Part shown: piece after piece, positions 17,687 through 25,433 of the stretch
How positions within the stretch are numbered: position 1 is the stretch's first letter
Layout of the letters: each line of letters opens with the position of its first letter
Made by a program: the position numbers and the translations under genes
The notes under the pieces: model-generated
The model's database searches: none
What the model was told of the DNA's origin: nothing
The model's input: the letters and a program-made list of their open reading frames with translations, nothing else
From: Succinivibrio dextrinosolvens
GTDB taxonomy: Bacteria; Pseudomonadota; Gammaproteobacteria; Enterobacterales; Succinivibrionaceae
Assembly: GCF_011065405.1 (NCBI RefSeq)
Contig: NZ_CP047056.1
Location: 186,001-250,000 of the forward strand
Reading direction: 5' to 3'
Length of the DNA stretch: 64,000 nucleotides

Positions 17687-17860
17687 TTTAATATCTCCCG
17701 CGACGAATCTTTAATACTTAATACAGAGGTCAGATAAAGAAATTCAGAAACAGCGATATAAGAGATCTGTCTGTTTTTATTTATCTTATTTGGTTAGAAA
17801 AGCCTACATGATGAATACATAAAAACAGCATCGGACTGATGAGGTTATTTAAAGATTCAC
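17687..17860 (-). promoter_or_regulatory. Candidate structured leader RNA of amidohydrolase-metNIQ operon
   Basis: On the minus strand, read 5' to 3': GAATCTTTAA (17858-17849), a small hairpin CATC-AGTCC-GATG (17841-17829), CTGTTTTTAT (17828-17819), a 38-nt stretch, its exact complement ATAAAAACAG (17780-17771), 56 nt more, then TTAAAGATTC (17714-17705). The last is the exact complement of the first segment and sits just before the ribosome-binding site (GGGAG) and the ATG at 17686. Two nested perfect 10-bp helices thus enclose one another. It does not match the SAM, lysine, TPP, glycine or purine riboswitch cores I know. MetJ boxes are absent. Function is inference. Confidence 0.5.
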
Positions 17861-18483
17861 CTTGGCTGTTTTAGTAACAGGTTTTCATTAACAGAGAAAA
17901 CTGCGTAAAGACATGGGCATATTCAGATATACGCCAGAGAGAATGTATTTTGTAATAAATAAAGAGGAGGTGTTATTTCTATTCTGAAACATAATTCTTA
18001 CCTTCAAAAATTTTCTATTTTTGATTTTATTATCAGAATGACAACGATTTCTTCGTCATCAGATTATGTATATATTCTTTTACAAAACTTAATGTATTTC
18101 AAATACTATTTTTCTATTCTTGGTTATAAAAAATAGCTATAGCAGAAATGAACAGACCGTAAAAAAAGAAATAAAGTCTTTGAGAAAAGCGGATGGTAAT
18201 GAGTAATAAGACATTTTTAAGGAAAAAGGTGATAAATATATTAACTATATGATTTTAATAAAAGTTTAGAAAATATACCAATAATAAACTATAATTAACT
18301 TATTAAAAAATAAACATTAAATTAATTATGTTTTATTTTTCCTTAACTTAAAATTAGCTATACGTCAAAAAACAGCTAAAAATTTTCTCTTTTTTTTAAA
18401 TTATTCTTTTAAATCATAGAGAAAAAAATAATACTTGCTATTATTAAAGAGTAAAGAAAGATTGTGCGGGTTAGGAGAATATT
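17861..18483. other. Very AT-rich intergenic region before ihfB
   Basis: No gene seen. From about 18000 to 18460 the sequence is nearly all A and T with curved-type A tracts, a plausible H-NS or IHF target. The ihfB ribosome-binding site TTAGGAG (18471-18477) is at its end. Confidence 0.5.
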
Positions 18484-18768
18484 ATGACACGTGCCGAACT
18501 AATTGAGGCTTTAGCTAAGAAATTTCCTTATCAGAATCCTATTACAGTAGATAATTCTGTACGAGAGATTTTTGAAATCATGATTGAAACTCTATCAGCA
18601 GGTGACCGCATCGAGATCCGTGGATTTGGTAGTTTCGAAGTTCGAATTCATGAGCCTCGTGTAGCACACAATCCAAAAACCGGTGAGCAGGTTAATCTGA
18701 GTCGTCGCAGGGTAGTTCATTTCAAACCTGGTGTCGAGCTTAGAGAACGTGTAAATTTTCTTAAATAA
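18484..18768 (+). CDS. ihfB: Integration host factor subunit beta
   Basis: DNA-bending nucleoid protein that pairs with IHF alpha. Its 94 residues have the expected length. It starts MTRAELIEAL, and the beta-arm region carries GDRIEIRGFGSFEVR followed by the proline-tipped arm RVAHNPKTGEQV, which inserts into the minor groove. RIEIRGFGSF and the downstream order lapA-lapB-pyrF favour IHF beta over HU or IHF alpha. In most gammaproteobacteria it follows rpsA directly; here 5.6 kb lie between. Confidence 0.93.
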   Translation: MTRAELIEALAKKFPYQNPITVDNSVREIFEIMIETLSAGDRIEIRGFGSFEVRIHEPRVAHNPKTGEQVNLSRRRVVHFKPGVELRERVNFLK

Positions 18769-18894
18769 CACTTCAGTCATAATCATACTTAAGCCTAGAG
18801 CAGCATCTAGTACAGCAGCGCATCAGGTAAATGAAAATCATTTGCTTTGTTGCGCTTTATGTTATTATATTCATTAGAAATTATGAGGATCGGC

Positions 18895-19188
18895 ATGATT
18901 AAGTTCTGGTTTTATTTTATTGTCTTTGTATTTCTGGCGGTTGTGGGTCTTGCAATCGGTAGCGCCAATGATGCTAAGGTCATGTTCGATTTTCTGTTTG
19001 TTCAAAAAGAAATTCCTGTTGCATCTGTATTAGTGATAGGTGTGATTTTTGGTTTTATTTTAGGAATCTATGCAAGTCTGCTTCTATGTTTAAAACTCTG
19101 GTTCAGAGAGAAATCAGCAAAATCAGCTCTGAACAAGCTGAAAAAAGAAGTCGACAAACAGAATGATTCAAAAACAGCAAAAGAATAA
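18895..19188 (+). CDS. lapA: LapA (DUF1049) inner-membrane protein
   Basis: Small protein with two membrane helices (about residues 4-24 and 42-66) and a cytoplasmic basic coiled tail. It is the partner of LapB in control of lipopolysaccharide synthesis. From the ATG at 18895 it has 97 residues; GAGGA stands 5 nt upstream. The in-frame ATGs earlier (18847 onwards) have no ribosome-binding site. The stop codon directly abuts the lapB start. Confidence 0.85.
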   Translation: MIKFWFYFIVFVFLAVVGLAIGSANDAKVMFDFLFVQKEIPVASVLVIGVIFGFILGIYASLLLCLKLWFREKSAKSALNKLKKEVDKQNDSKTAKE

Positions 19189-20352
19189 ATGTTTGAACTC
19201 CTATTTTTACTCCTTCCTATTGCTGCTGTTTATGGCTATTACATGGGCTATAACTCCTCCAGGCAGAAACAGCAGAATTTAAAAAACAAACAGAATTCCA
19301 ATTATCTAAAAGGATTTGATTATCTTCTAAACAATAAACAGGAAAAGGCTGTTGATAAGTTTATTGCCTTTCTTAACAGTAAAGATCCTTCCTTTGAATC
19401 ATCTCTTGCCCTAGGTAATCTTTTCCGTCAGCGTGGTGAGGTTGACAAGGCAATCGCACTGCACGAGAAAATGTCTTCAGATGATAATATTGATGACAGC
19501 GAGAAAGAGATTTCGCTACTTGAATTAAGCCGTGATTTTATCAGTGCAGGCCTTCTGGACAGGGCAGAGGATATCCTAGTTAAAACTGTTGATATCCCAA
19601 GACTGCAGAATGAATCAGCCGTTCTGCTTTTAAGCGTATATGAGAAAGAGCAGGATTATGTAAAGGCAATTGAGATTGCAAACCGCTATAGCGATACTCT
19701 TGAGGGCAGACAGTCAATGCAGGTCAGTCAGTATTACTGTGAGATTGCAAAACAGCTGTATCTGAACGGAAATAAAGAGCAGGCCGCTACTAATTACCGC
19801 AAAGCTATTGACTGCTGTAAAAAAAGCATCAGAGCAAGACTTGAGCTTGCAGAGATTCTTGTATCTCAGAACAATCTGTTAAAGGCAAGTCAGCTTATCA
19901 AAGAGGTAAGCATTATTGAGCCTAATTCTGGTGTCATCTGTCTTGAAAAACTGAAAAAATGTTTTCCTAACAGTGCAGATCCAAATTATCGTTTTGCACT
20001 TGAGGATCTGGTTCACAGAACCAATTCTGCAGAGGCCATGGTAGAACTGGTAAAGACTGTTGAACAGCAGTCAGGCAAGGATGATGCTGAAGCTCTGCTT
20101 TTGTCCTTTATAAAAAACAAATCAAATTTAAAACTTTTTTCTGCACTGCTTGAGCTTCGTTCTCACGGCAATGATGCAACCAGTAATGAATCAATAATGC
20201 AGATCAAGAGTATTCTTGATGCACAGATTGCTCTGAGCAACAAGTACTCCTGTCCTAACTGCGGCTTTGAGTCAAAGATAATGTTCTGGCAGTGTCCTTC
20301 ATGCAGAAAATGGGAAAGCTTAAAACCTAAGATTGGATTGGATGGAGATTAA
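19189..20352 (+). CDS. lapB: LapB lipopolysaccharide assembly protein
   Basis: TPR protein of 387 residues (E. coli 389) anchored by one N-terminal helix (FELLFLLLPIAAVYGYYMGY). It guides degradation of LpxC by FtsH and so balances LPS and phospholipid. TPR units fill residues about 35-330. The C-terminal rubredoxin-type metal knuckle is intact: CPNCGF and CPSCRKW. It starts at the base after lapA's stop and is followed by pyrF with a 1-bp gap, forming one operon. Confidence 0.93.
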   Translation: MFELLFLLLPIAAVYGYYMGYNSSRQKQQNLKNKQNSNYLKGFDYLLNNKQEKAVDKFIAFLNSKDPSFESSLALGNLFRQRGEVDKAIALHEKMSSDDNIDDSEKEISLLELSRDFISAGLLDRAEDILVKTVDIPRLQNESAVLLLSVYEKEQDYVKAIEIANRYSDTLEGRQSMQVSQYYCEIAKQLYLNGNKEQAATNYRKAIDCCKKSIRARLELAEILVSQNNLLKASQLIKEVSIIEPNSGVICLEKLKKCFPNSADPNYRFALEDLVHRTNSAEAMVELVKTVEQQSGKDDAEALLLSFIKNKSNLKLFSALLELRSHGNDATSNESIMQIKSILDAQIALSNKYSCPNCGFESKIMFWQCPSCRKWESLKPKIGLDGD

Positions 20353-20353
20353 A

Positions 20354-21046
20354 ATGACAGAATCCAAGGTTATTGTTGCCTTAGATTATAACGATGAGAA
20401 AAAAGCACTTGAGTTTGTAGACCGAGTTTCAAGTAATTTATGCAGACTAAAGGTAGGAAATGAACTCTTTACCTCTGCTGGTCCAAAATTCGTAGCAAAG
20501 CTTGTTGATAAAGGTTTTAAGGTTTTTTTGGATTTAAAATATCACGATATCCCAAACACAGTAAGCAGAGCCTGCGAGGCTGCAGCTGATCTTGGAGTCT
20601 GGCTTGTAGACGTACATACCTCCGGTGGACCTGTAATGATGAGCGCTGCAGCTGAAGCTTTATCAAAATACAGAGAAAGACCTTACCTCATTGGTGTGAC
20701 AGTATTAACCTCCATGGATTCCTCTCAGCTTAATTCTATTGGTGTTACTGCAGAACCAAAAGAGCAGGTAATAAGACTTGCTAAACTTGCAAAAGAGTCT
20801 GGACTGGATGGTGTTGTATCTTCAGCTCAGGAAGTAACTCTGATTAAAACAAATGTAGCTGCACCTTTTATCTGTGTTACACCTGGCATACGACCAGCAG
20901 GAGCATCTATTGGCGATCAGAAGAGAATCATGACTCCTGCTGAGGCAATTGCCGCAGGTTCAGATTATCTGGTTATCGGCAGGCCAATTACTCAGGCAGA
21001 AGATCCTGTTAAAGCTCTTGTAGATATCAACGCATCTATTCAGTAA
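20354..21046 (+). CDS. pyrF: Orotidine 5'-phosphate decarboxylase
   Basis: Last step of UMP synthesis, decarboxylating OMP. The catalytic lysine/aspartate array is FLDLKYHDIPNTV, and the phosphate-binding end is PGIRPAG...YLVIGRPIT. From the ATG at 20354 (GGAG 6 nt before) it has 230 residues, the normal type I length. Longer starts would overlap lapB and contain the SD. Confidence 0.95.
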   Translation: MTESKVIVALDYNDEKKALEFVDRVSSNLCRLKVGNELFTSAGPKFVAKLVDKGFKVFLDLKYHDIPNTVSRACEAAADLGVWLVDVHTSGGPVMMSAAAEALSKYRERPYLIGVTVLTSMDSSQLNSIGVTAEPKEQVIRLAKLAKESGLDGVVSSAQEVTLIKTNVAAPFICVTPGIRPAGASIGDQKRIMTPAEAIAAGSDYLVIGRPITQAEDPVKALVDINASIQ

Positions 21047-21068
21047 AAAAATGCTGTTACAAACAGCA
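21045..21068 (-). terminator. Terminator of hns
   Basis: Stem TGCTGTT/AACAGCA (21052-21068) with an A7 tract on its left that reads as T7 on the minus strand after the hairpin. The plus-side flank has no T run, so it mainly serves hns. Confidence 0.75.
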
Positions 21069-21083
21069 GAGATTCAAAAAACA

Positions 21084-21491
21084 CTAATCACTGTCTTTAA
21101 TCAGATAGTGATTCTTGTCCGTAATTCCATCACGCTGCATTACCTGTTGCATGGCTTTTGGAATCTTTCCCTGACCTGACCATAGGCACTCATTTCCGTC
21201 AACGTCGTAATACATGTAGCGTGGTCTCATTTTTGAACGGTTCACTTTTACGGCTGTTTTCTTCAGAGCCATAAGATCTTCAACCGTAAAGTTGTGATCA
21301 TCAAGAGAATCAAGCACACCATTTAAGAACTGTATTCTGGCTTTTTCAAGCTTTTCTGCCTGTTCTTCCTTATTCTTAACTTCAGCGTAAAAGTCGGTTA
21401 GTTTAGAGATAATAAACTGAATTTCTTCAGAAGAGGCATCTTTAAAGAATGCTCTTAAATTCCTGTAGTTTTTCAGATACTTATAATCCAT
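21084..21491 (-). CDS. hns: H-NS family nucleoid protein
   Basis: DNA-bridging silencer of AT-rich genes, 135 residues like H-NS (137). The N-terminal half is a helical, charged oligomerisation region (EEIQFIISKLTDFYAEVKNKEEQAEKLEKA in part). The C-terminal DNA-binding motif is YYDVDGNECLWSGQGKIPKAM, with the QGR-type hook replaced by QGK. Basic residues KVNRSKMRPR precede it. A good SD (AAGG) precedes the ATG. Paralogues such as StpA cannot be excluded. Confidence 0.9.
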   Translation of the reverse strand: MDYKYLKNYRNLRAFFKDASSEEIQFIISKLTDFYAEVKNKEEQAEKLEKARIQFLNGVLDSLDDHNFTVEDLMALKKTAVKVNRSKMRPRYMYYDVDGNECLWSGQGKIPKAMQQVMQRDGITDKNHYLIKDSD

Positions 21492-21689
21492 AGTAACCTT
21501 AAAAAAGCTGTAAAACCTGTAAGAAACAGGTGATATATTTAAGAAAAGACCTTAACTACTTATATTTTAACTGAAAAAAATTTAATTTCTTCGACTTAAA
21601 TATGAAAAATAGAAAGAAGTACGGTGTAAAATAAATTTGTGTAAAGTGTAACTTATAGTCAGTTAGCAAACAGTATTCTGGTGTGACAT

Positions 21690-22154
21690 ATGAAGATTAT
21701 AGTAATTAGACATGGCGATGCCATTTACGAGAATGCAGATAGAGTTTTATCCGGTCAGGGGCAGGAGGAAGTCGGACAGGTTGGAGCAAAACTCAAGGAA
21801 TTCTTTAAAGCCACAAAAATATACAGTTCACCTAAAACCAGAGCCATGCAGACTGCAACCATCATAGCCGACAAGTTAGACTTCAAGGATAAGATTGAAT
21901 ATATTCCAGACTTAACTCCATCAGGTAATGCGCACAATGTTATCTCATTTATTGATGTCAATTGTGATATGTATGATAACGTTATTCTGGTATCTCATTT
22001 ACCTCTCGTAGAAATACTTTCCTATGACCTGAATCAAAAAATCACAATCCCACCTCAATTTGGTACTGGCTGTGCTCTTGTAATGGAATATAATGGCGTC
22101 CGGGCTAAATACGAGAGATTTGTTTCTCCATATGAGAATGATTATTTATTCTAG
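21690..22154 (+). CDS. sixA: Phosphohistidine phosphatase SixA
   Basis: Histidine-phosphatase-superfamily enzyme of 154 residues that removes phosphate from HPt domains or from the nitrogen PTS. The active-site RHG motif is at residues 7-9 (VIRHGDA), a second Arg is in SSPKTRAMQTA, and the second His is in VSHLPLVE. Length equals SixA. It stands alone, downstream of divergent hns. Confidence 0.88.
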   Translation: MKIIVIRHGDAIYENADRVLSGQGQEEVGQVGAKLKEFFKATKIYSSPKTRAMQTATIIADKLDFKDKIEYIPDLTPSGNAHNVISFIDVNCDMYDNVILVSHLPLVEILSYDLNQKITIPPQFGTGCALVMEYNGVRAKYERFVSPYENDYLF

Positions 22155-22408
22155 GTGTGTCATATTTCTTGTTCACAATTTTGCAAAATAACTTGTAAGT
22201 CATGTCTCATTCTTAAAAACATGATTTTATAAAATTGAACAAGTCACAAAAATAATAAAAAACTGTTATTAAATAAATAATTGATGCTCTTTTCACAGCA
22301 AACTTTATAATTTTATCCTAATATTTAAGTTGTAAAGTTTATTTTGAAATGTGAAATTTTTATATATTTACTTTTTTTGAAAGATATCAACATAAGGTTA
22401 ATTCACTG

Positions 22409-22627
22409 ATGAGAGTATTTAAGAAGTATATTCCTAAACAAATAGCTAAATACGTAGTTTCTTTTTTCAAAGGTCAGTTTGTACTGGAAGGTAGTGGGGT
22501 ATTTGAGTTCGATTGCGGCAGAGTGCTTGCAACCGTAAAGATGGATACTAAATCTCTTAAAATCTGTAAGGAAATCAACGAGTGTGCAGGTGAGTTTGCA
22601 TACCGTTTAAATGTAGATCATTACTAG
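22409..22627 (+). CDS. Small orphan protein, 72 residues
   Basis: I do not recognise this protein. It has a basic N-terminus (MRVFKKYIPKQIAKY), a short hydrophobic beta-like middle (FEFDCGRVLATVKM) and two C-terminal Cys. AAGG lies about 12 nt before the ATG. A strong terminator starts 46 bp after its stop, which supports a real transcript. That terminator lies inside the repeat copied by the IS at 22838. Confidence 0.5.
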   Translation: MRVFKKYIPKQIAKYVVSFFKGQFVLEGSGVFEFDCGRVLATVKMDTKSLKICKEINECAGEFAYRLNVDHY

Positions 22628-22649
22628 ATATCTCATTAAGTTAATCCTC

Positions 22650-22837
22650 AAGAAACTGGGGATGGAAGAGTGCCCTCAAAATTTGAGGGTATTTTTTTGT
22701 CTTATAAGAAATAGGTAGCTGATCGTGTTTTCCCACACTATCCTAAATTATGTCTGAAAAAACAATTGTTTTTTTATTTAGTTAGTTTTTTGCATGATAG
22801 ACTATAAAAAAAGATTATTTTTTTGGATGGAGTAAAA
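22650..22837. repeat. 188-bp direct repeat, left copy (IS target duplication)
   Basis: By eye identical to 25245-25432. It contains the terminator of the gene at 22409 (hairpin 22673-22689) and a copy of the promoter and SD region of the gene at 25434, now cut off from that gene and facing the transposase. Confidence 0.92.
22673..22698 (+). terminator. Terminator after small orphan gene (left copy)
   Basis: CCCTCAAA/TTTGAGGG hairpin followed by ATTTTTTT. The same structure occurs at 25268-25293 in the second repeat copy. Confidence 0.85.
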
Positions 22838-23012
22838 CCTGTGTTCCGCAGCTAGAACCTAAAATTTAAGAAAATTCGAAAAAAACGTTTGGCTTCAAAT
22901 AAAGGCTGAACGTTATTTTTTGCCTTAAATCAAATGTTAGTATTTTAGTATGCATTGATATGAATAATATGATATACTATACCTGTGAATTTCCTCTGCG
23001 GAGTACCTGTGT

Positions 23013-25148
23013 ATGTTTTTATCTCATAAGAAAAATAGTAATGGCTTTTATTACCTTTACCTGATGGAAGGAAAATATAATCCTGAACTTAAAAGAACCA
23101 CTACATATGTGGTTAAAAGTTTCGGCAGAGTTGACGAGTTTAAAAAGAATAACCCCGAGGAATATGCAAGTCTGGTAGAGAAATACGGAGATAAAAAGAC
23201 TCGTTCCAAAGCAGAGCAGGAACACACTATCCAGCAGTTTATTACTGCGGGACAAAAGGCAGAAGAACAGCTGAATTTCTTTTCAAAAGTTAAGGCGCTG
23301 ATGCCTCAGCGAATTGCCCATCTTGCCTTACGCAGACTCTGGAATGACGAACTGCAGATGTCAAAGTTCTTTGAATATATGACTCGCCACAACAGCATTG
23401 ATATTCAATACAACATTTCAGAGATAGCTTTGTATTTCTCCATGCTGAAACTGGTACAACCATCCTCTTATCTTGAAGGTTTGGAGCTAAGCCCAAGATT
23501 CCTGGGTGATCCGATGTCAGAGTACACTTCTGATGATGTGTACCGCAGTCTTCATTTGCTGGCAGAGTACAAAGACATGATTATGAAGCACGTAAACAAA
23601 AGAGTTGATGAGATGGTTCCAAGAGAGAAGTCTCTTATATTCTTTGACTGCACCAACTGTTATTTTGAAACTGCCTACAATGATGTCTACTGGTACACAA
23701 AGAAGGCTCTGAGACTGCTACGAAGAGAGCTTAGACATGAAGATAAAACATTAAAACAGCTCTCGGATAAAGAGCTTAACCAAATCATAGCCGATTCTCC
23801 TGTATATACACAGATGCTCGAAACTATCTATGAATCCCTGGGGGAGCCTCTGAGGATGCACGGCCCAAGTAAAGAAAAACGTTTCGACCTGCCATTGGTA
23901 TCAATTGCTCTGGTGGTTGATGAACATGCTATTCCAATTGACTTCAAAGTCTTTTCCGGAAATAAAGCTGAAACCTCAACCATGAAAGAGGTGGTTGGAG
24001 AACTGAAAAAGAAGCATCAGATACGCAATGCTGTTCTGGTTGCAGACAGCGCTCTGAACGGTACAAAGAATCTGTGCATGCTGCTTGAGGAAGGCTTAGG
24101 ATTTTCTGTTGCTAAATCCTCATTGTCTTTTACAGAAAAAGTCAGAGAAAACGAGCTGAACCTCAATGACTTTGAAACCATTAAGGATGAGGCAGGTAAC
24201 GATACCGGAATGCAGTATAAGATTGTGGATTTCCACAATGTAAGGTATGACCGTTCTGAACTGACTGAGGATGGAAAAAGTACAAAATACACCATCGACT
24301 GCAAGATGATGATTACGTTCAGCAAAACAAGATATGAAAGAGATATCGCAGTACTTGAAGAGAATATAAAAAGAGCTCAGCAGGCAATAGATACACAGGA
24401 GGCTATTGCCATCAGTTCCAACGGCTGGAAGCAGTTAATTATCCTGGAAAAAGATGCAAGCAAGGAAGAAGAGTCCATCTCTGATGGAGACAAGACTTCA
24501 GAAAGCAAGAAAACCAAGAAAAAAGAGAGAACACAATTCGCTGTTTCACTGGACAGGAATGCTATTGAGAAACGGAGAAAATGTGCTGGATTTGCCGGAA
24601 TTCTATTCCATGAACCTCCTGAGGGTAAAGAACAGTTCACTCCCGCATATGTAAGTACTCTCTACCATCAGCTGGTGCAGATTGAGGACTGTTTCAGAGT
24701 AATGAAGAATGACTTTGAGATCAGACCTATGTACGTTAGGGACAATCAGAGCATCAATGGGCACGTGCTGCTGTGCATTCTATCCCTGATTATGGCGAGA
24801 ATCATCCAGAGAAAGTTTGCTCAAGAAGGTTACAGTGTAACTGTAGGACAACTTCAGGAGTGTCTTCAGAGTCTGAAACTTATGATTTTATCTTCGGATG
24901 GTAATCACTGCATATATATGAGAGCAATGGAGGCAGAAAAAAGAGACTGTTTACGAAAATCAAGAAAGGAAAATGAACTGGGAGAAAATGAACTGAAACA
25001 AAGGGTTATGAATATTCTGGGATGTTCACTGCAAGCACCAATGAATACAGTTGAGCAACTTAGGAAGACCTTTAAGATCAAGAGCCTTGGTACCTCAAAA
25101 TATCAGCAGGAGCTTATGTGTAAATATTACAGTAACGCTACCTCATAA
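23013..25148 (+). CDS. IS1634 family transposase
   Basis: Full-length DDE transposase of 711 residues. Catalytic residues: D212 in FFDCTNCYFE, D345 in VLVADSALNG and E558 in QIEDCFRVMKNDF. The C-terminal context RPMYVRDNQSINGHVLLCIL is typical of the family. A lysine-rich, charged insert (about residues 480-515) lies in the beta-strand insertion domain before E558. No frameshift or stop interrupts it. It starts 175 bp inside the left IS end, and the nearest possible outside promoter is the duplicated promoter in the left 188-bp repeat. Confidence 0.92.
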   Translation: MFLSHKKNSNGFYYLYLMEGKYNPELKRTTTYVVKSFGRVDEFKKNNPEEYASLVEKYGDKKTRSKAEQEHTIQQFITAGQKAEEQLNFFSKVKALMPQRIAHLALRRLWNDELQMSKFFEYMTRHNSIDIQYNISEIALYFSMLKLVQPSSYLEGLELSPRFLGDPMSEYTSDDVYRSLHLLAEYKDMIMKHVNKRVDEMVPREKSLIFFDCTNCYFETAYNDVYWYTKKALRLLRRELRHEDKTLKQLSDKELNQIIADSPVYTQMLETIYESLGEPLRMHGPSKEKRFDLPLVSIALVVDEHAIPIDFKVFSGNKAETSTMKEVVGELKKKHQIRNAVLVADSALNGTKNLCMLLEEGLGFSVAKSSLSFTEKVRENELNLNDFETIKDEAGNDTGMQYKIVDFHNVRYDRSELTEDGKSTKYTIDCKMMITFSKTRYERDIAVLEENIKRAQQAIDTQEAIAISSNGWKQLIILEKDASKEEESISDGDKTSESKKTKKKERTQFAVSLDRNAIEKRRKCAGFAGILFHEPPEGKEQFTPAYVSTLYHQLVQIEDCFRVMKNDFEIRPMYVRDNQSINGHVLLCILSLIMARIIQRKFAQEGYSVTVGQLQECLQSLKLMILSSDGNHCIYMRAMEAEKRDCLRKSRKENELGENELKQRVMNILGCSLQAPMNTVEQLRKTFKIKSLGTSKYQQELMCKYYSNATS

Positions 25149-25178
25149 TATTCCTACTAAAAAACGAAATTCAAAAAT

Positions 25179-25220
25179 AGGTCAGATCCCTTATTTAATC
25201 AGAGATCTGACCTTATTTTA
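25179..25220 (+). terminator. Terminator near right IS end
   Basis: A 10-bp perfect stem AGGTCAGATC (25179-25188) and GATCTGACCT (25204-25213), followed by TATTTTA. It ends transcription of the transposase before the inverted repeat. Confidence 0.7.
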
Positions 25221-25244
25221 TCCAATTATGCTGCGGAACACAGG

Positions 25245-25432
25245 AAGAAACTGGGGATGGAAGAGTGCCCTCAAAATTTGAGGGTATTTTTTTGTCTTAT
25301 AAGAAATAGGTAGCTGATCGTGTTTTCCCACACTATCCTAAATTATGTCTGAAAAAACAATTGTTTTTTTATTTAGTTAGTTTTTTGCATGATAGACTAT
25401 AAAAAAAGATTATTTTTTTGGATGGAGTAAAA
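25245..25432. repeat. 188-bp direct repeat, right copy (IS target duplication)
   Basis: Second copy of 22650-22837. It begins immediately after the right inverted repeat and ends one base before the ATG of the gene at 25434. It supplies that gene's upstream region, including its GGATGGAG ribosome-binding site (25418-25427 area), and a terminator hairpin at 25268-25284. Confidence 0.92.
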
Positions 25433-25433
25433 G

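Larger units (their letters stand above)
22838..25244 (+). mobile_element. Complete IS1634-type insertion sequence, 2407 bp
   Basis: The element is bounded by 15-bp perfect inverted repeats: CCTGTGTTCCGCAGC at 22838-22852 and its reverse complement at 25230-25244. It contains one full-length DDE transposase. It lies exactly between two 188-bp direct repeats (22650-22837 and 25245-25432). IS1634 of Mycoplasma mycoides is known to make long, variable-length target duplications, so the repeats are best read as a target-site duplication. The IS is in an intergenic region and appears intact, so insertion may be recent. Confidence 0.92.

Noticed and set aside
17836-17842. CTGATGA core resembling a hammerhead ribozyme
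   Set aside because: No matching GAAA core segment or three-helix arrangement follows; the motif is part of the leader's small hairpin.
17687-18483. MetJ operator (AGACGTCT repeats) before the metNIQ operon
   Set aside because: No tandem met boxes were found; only isolated partial AGAC sequences occur.
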